A DNA stretch of 9,040 bases from Candidatus Cloacimonadota bacterium. GTDB taxonomy: Bacteria > Cloacimonadota > Cloacimonadia > Cloacimonadales > Cloacimonadaceae. Below the pieces are notes generated by a model. That model made no database searches, was not told where the DNA came from, and saw only the letters and a list, made by a program, of their open reading frames with translations. The stretch covers positions 1 to 9,040 of the forward strand of contig JAGOIS010000053.1 of the NCBI GenBank assembly GCA_017995495.1. The letters are read 5' to 3'. Each line of letters starts with the position of its first letter. Positions within the stretch are counted from its first letter, which is position 1. Below, piece after piece: positions 7,332-9,040 of the stretch. Position numbers and translations under genes: made by a program.

Positions 7332-8145
7332 AAAAACAGCTCACGCGGGGAGTTTCTACCCCCGTTTTGGAGAACAGATCTCTGCTCAGATCGAGCGTTG
7401 GACCTCCGGCCAGGCGATCGCCAAAGCCGGTGAGAACTGCCTCGGCCTGATCGTGCCCCACGCCGGCTACGTCTATTCAGGCGAATGCGCCGCCCGCGCG
7501 TATCATTACATCAGCGAACAGCAGTTCGACACCCTGCTGATCCTGCATCCCAGCCATCAGGGCATCCACTTCGACTGGTCTGTTTCGCCCTTCGACGAAT
7601 ATGACACTCCGCTGGGCAGGCTCAGCCAGGACGCCCAACTCTACGATCTGCTCACCCGCAACAACCCGGAATCCGGTCAGGAAAAGCGTTTGCACGAGTT
7701 GGAACACTCCCTGGAGATCCAGCTTCCCCTCATCAAGTACTTTTTGCCCGAAACACAGATCTGTCCGGTGATGATCGGGCGTCCCCACCCCGAGGTGGCG
7801 ATGCGCCTCGCCGACAAACTGCGCGAAGCGATCGCGGAAAGCGGTAAAAGGGTCGGCATAGTCGTTTCCACCGATCTTTCCCATTATTACGATTCCGACC
7901 GCGCGGAGAAGATGGATTCGCTCATCATCCGCTATATCATGAGCCTGGATCCGGACGCCCTCTGGCAGAGCGTGATCTCCAAACGCTGCGAGGCCTGCGG
8001 GATAGGCGGACTGCTCGCCCTGCTCTACTATGCCATTGAATTTGACGACGCCAAGGCAAAGGTGATCCAATACACCCACTCCGGCAAGGTTAGCGGCGAC
8101 AACCAGCAGGTGGTGGGTTATCTGAGCGCTCTGGTTTACAGATGA
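7324..8145 (+). CDS. amrB: Memo-like protein (AmmeMemoRadiSam protein B)
   Basis: The product is a 273-residue member of the Memo family, related in fold to class III extradiol (LigB-type) non-haem iron dioxygenases; human MEMO1 binds copper or iron. Family blocks in order: RKTAHAGSFYP at the start, LIVPHAGYVYSG (H46), LHPSHQG (H78), HSLEIQLPLIKYF (from H128), STDLSHYY (H187) and EACGIGGLLALL (C225). Compared from memory with human MEMO1, H46, H78, H187 and C225 correspond to the metal-site H49, H81, H192 and C244, so the site appears intact. ATG 7324 is chosen over ATG 7318 because GAGGAG (7311-7316) lies 7 bases upstream; the longer open frame from 7198 lies within yigZ. The start overlaps yigZ by 8 bases. 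The AMMECR1 partner follows 10 bases later. Its biochemical activity in bacteria is not established. The symbol is the generic name of the system. Confidence 0.93.
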   Translation: MLRKTAHAGSFYPRFGEQISAQIERWTSGQAIAKAGENCLGLIVPHAGYVYSGECAARAYHYISEQQFDTLLILHPSHQGIHFDWSVSPFDEYDTPLGRLSQDAQLYDLLTRNNPESGQEKRLHELEHSLEIQLPLIKYFLPETQICPVMIGRPHPEVAMRLADKLREAIAESGKRVGIVVSTDLSHYYDSDRAEKMDSLIIRYIMSLDPDALWQSVISKRCEACGIGGLLALLYYAIEFDDAKAKVIQYTHSGKVSGDNQQVVGYLSALVYR

Positions 8146-8155
8146 GAAGGCCGGA

Positions 8156-8701
8156 ATGAACGACGACCAAAAAAAGACTCTGCTCAAGCTGGCGCGGGAT
8201 TCCATCGCCTCCCGCTTCAATCGCGGACAGGTGGATCCACCAGCGGAACCTGAGTTTCAGCAGAAACGGGGCCTCTTCGTCTCCCTGCATCTGGAGGGCG
8301 ACCTGCGCGGCTGCATCGGCCTGATCGAAGCACGGCAGACCATCGCCCGCGGAGTTTTTGAGATGGCGAGGGAAGCAGCTTTCGGCGATCCCCGCTTTCC
8401 GCCTCTGCGCCGGGATGAACTGGACCGCCTCGAGATCGAGATTTCCGTGCTCAGCGAGCTGATTCCCGTCACAGATATCTCCGGGATCGTGATCGGCCGC
8501 GACGGACTGCTGCTCAGGCAGGGCTTCCGCTCCGGCGTCTTCCTGCCCCAAGTGCCCGTGGAATGGAACTGGGACCTTCACACCTACCTCACCCAACTCT
8601 GCCGCAAGGCCGGCCTGCCCGACGGGACTTGGAAAAGAGACGACGCGCGGCTCTTTCGCTTCGAGGCGGAAGTCTTCAGCGAGTCCCACTTTTTGCCTTG
8701 A
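8156..8701 (+). CDS. amrA: AMMECR1-domain protein (AmmeMemoRadiSam protein A)
   Basis: The product is 181 residues, essentially a single AMMECR1 domain, found in bacteria, archaea and eukaryotes, whose molecular function is not firmly known. The signature LRGCIG is at residues 50-55, with a potentially reactive Cys. Other family blocks are GLFVSLHLEGD just before it, AAFGDPRFPPL, the segment IEISVLSELIPV, GVFLPQVPVEW and LCRKAGLPDGTW. There is no signal peptide or membrane segment, so it is probably cytosolic. ATG 8156 has AGAAGG (8145-8150) five bases upstream, overlapping the stop of the Memo gene. Proteins A and B are commonly encoded together with, or fused to, a radical SAM protein in the AmmeMemoRadiSam system; that third gene is not in this window, as tRNAs follow directly. 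The symbol is the generic name of the system. Confidence 0.94.
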   Translation: MNDDQKKTLLKLARDSIASRFNRGQVDPPAEPEFQQKRGLFVSLHLEGDLRGCIGLIEARQTIARGVFEMAREAAFGDPRFPPLRRDELDRLEIEISVLSELIPVTDISGIVIGRDGLLLRQGFRSGVFLPQVPVEWNWDLHTYLTQLCRKAGLPDGTWKRDDARLFRFEAEVFSESHFLP

Positions 8702-8703
8702 CA
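8698..8703 (+). promoter_or_regulatory. Candidate -35 element of the tRNA cluster
   Basis: TTGACA, an exact -35 consensus, overlaps the stop of the AMMECR1-like gene, 40 bases before the first tRNA. No good -10 hexamer is seen at 16-18 bases (the stretch is mainly T's), so a promoter here is only possible, unless this lineage uses a different -10. Confidence 0.25.
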
Positions 8704-8743
8704 AAATGGCCCCGCCCAAATTTTTGGATTCTCAGTATCGAGA

Positions 8744-8819
<76 letters not shown>

Positions 8820-8828
8820 TTTATAACT

Positions 8829-8902
<74 letters not shown>

Positions 8903-8913
8903 TCTTTCTCCAA

Positions 8914-9000
8914 GCCGGAGTGGTGGAATTGGTAGACACAAGGGACTTAAAATCCCTCGGGCTTCGGCTCGTGCCGGTTCAAGTCCGGCCTCTGGTACCA
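8914..9000 (+). tRNA. tRNA-Leu (UAA)
   Basis: Type II tRNA of 87 bases. Acceptor GCCGGAG pairs with CTCTGGT (8990-8996) with two G-T wobbles; discriminator A, CCA encoded at 8998-9000. The anticodon stem AGGGA/TCCCT holds loop CTTAAAA with anticodon TAA at 8948-8950. The long variable arm (8958-8971) is CGGGC/GCTCG closed by a TTCG tetraloop, as expected for Leu. No group I intron interrupts the anticodon loop, a site where some bacterial tRNA-Leu(UAA) genes carry one. Confidence 0.97.
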
Positions 9001-9001
9001 A

Positions 9002-9040
9002 GCGGGAATAGCTCAGTTGGTAGAGCGCAACCTTGCCAAG
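9002..9040 (+). tRNA. tRNA-Gly (GCC), second copy, cut by window end
   Basis: The 39 visible bases match the first tRNA-Gly except for one D-loop change (C at 8759, T at 9017). The acceptor 5' strand, D arm and anticodon GCC are present; the T arm and 3' end lie beyond the window. It begins 1 base after the Leu gene's CCA. Confidence 0.93.

Noticed and set aside
8716..8727. CCAAATTTTTGG palindrome before the tRNA cluster
   Set aside because: A 5-bp, A/T-rich stem with a 2-base loop is too weak for a terminator and can arise by chance.

Overview
The window (about 57% G+C by eye) is bacterial chromosome with genes only on the + strand. It holds three blocks: the end of a division and cell wall (dcw) cluster, a compact four-gene unit headed by a UmuC-type polymerase, and a tRNA cluster. 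MurG, MurC, FtsQ and FtsA/FtsZ indicate a walled, FtsZ-dividing bacterium. The adjacent Memo-like and AMMECR1-like genes, the UmuC without UmuD, and dcw genes with murB and ddl missing between murC and ftsQ would suit a deep-branching anaerobic lineage such as Cloacimonadota or a relative in the FCB group. That placement is inference from gene content and style; no marker gene here settles it.

Positions 1-5129 carry murG (3' part only), murC, ftsQ, ftsA and ftsZ. Their products act in sequence. MurG completes lipid II. MurC adds L-Ala to UDP-MurNAc at the start of the peptide stem. FtsQ is part of the divisome scaffold, FtsA tethers FtsZ to the membrane, and FtsZ forms the ring. murG and murC overlap, ftsQ/ftsA/ftsZ are nearly contiguous, and only murC-ftsQ has a gap (40 bases, AT-rich).

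Positions 5130-5421 are intergenic. They hold a cluster of hairpins, including a convincing intrinsic terminator for ftsZ, then an isolated perfect 10-bp hairpin and a possible promoter for the next unit.

Positions 5422-8701 hold umuC, a YigZ/IMPACT-family gene, a Memo-like gene (AmmeMemoRadiSam protein B) and an AMMECR1-like gene (protein A). Junctions of +5, -8 and +10 bases suggest one transcript. The system's usual third partner, a radical SAM protein, is not in the window.

Positions 8744-9040 hold tRNA-Gly(GCC), tRNA-Cys(GCA), tRNA-Leu(UAA) and the start of a second tRNA-Gly(GCC), with CCA encoded in each complete gene. No mobile element, CRISPR array or rRNA was seen. The most interesting part is the umuC-yigZ-memo-ammecr1 unit, whose proteins belong to known families but whose joint role is not established.
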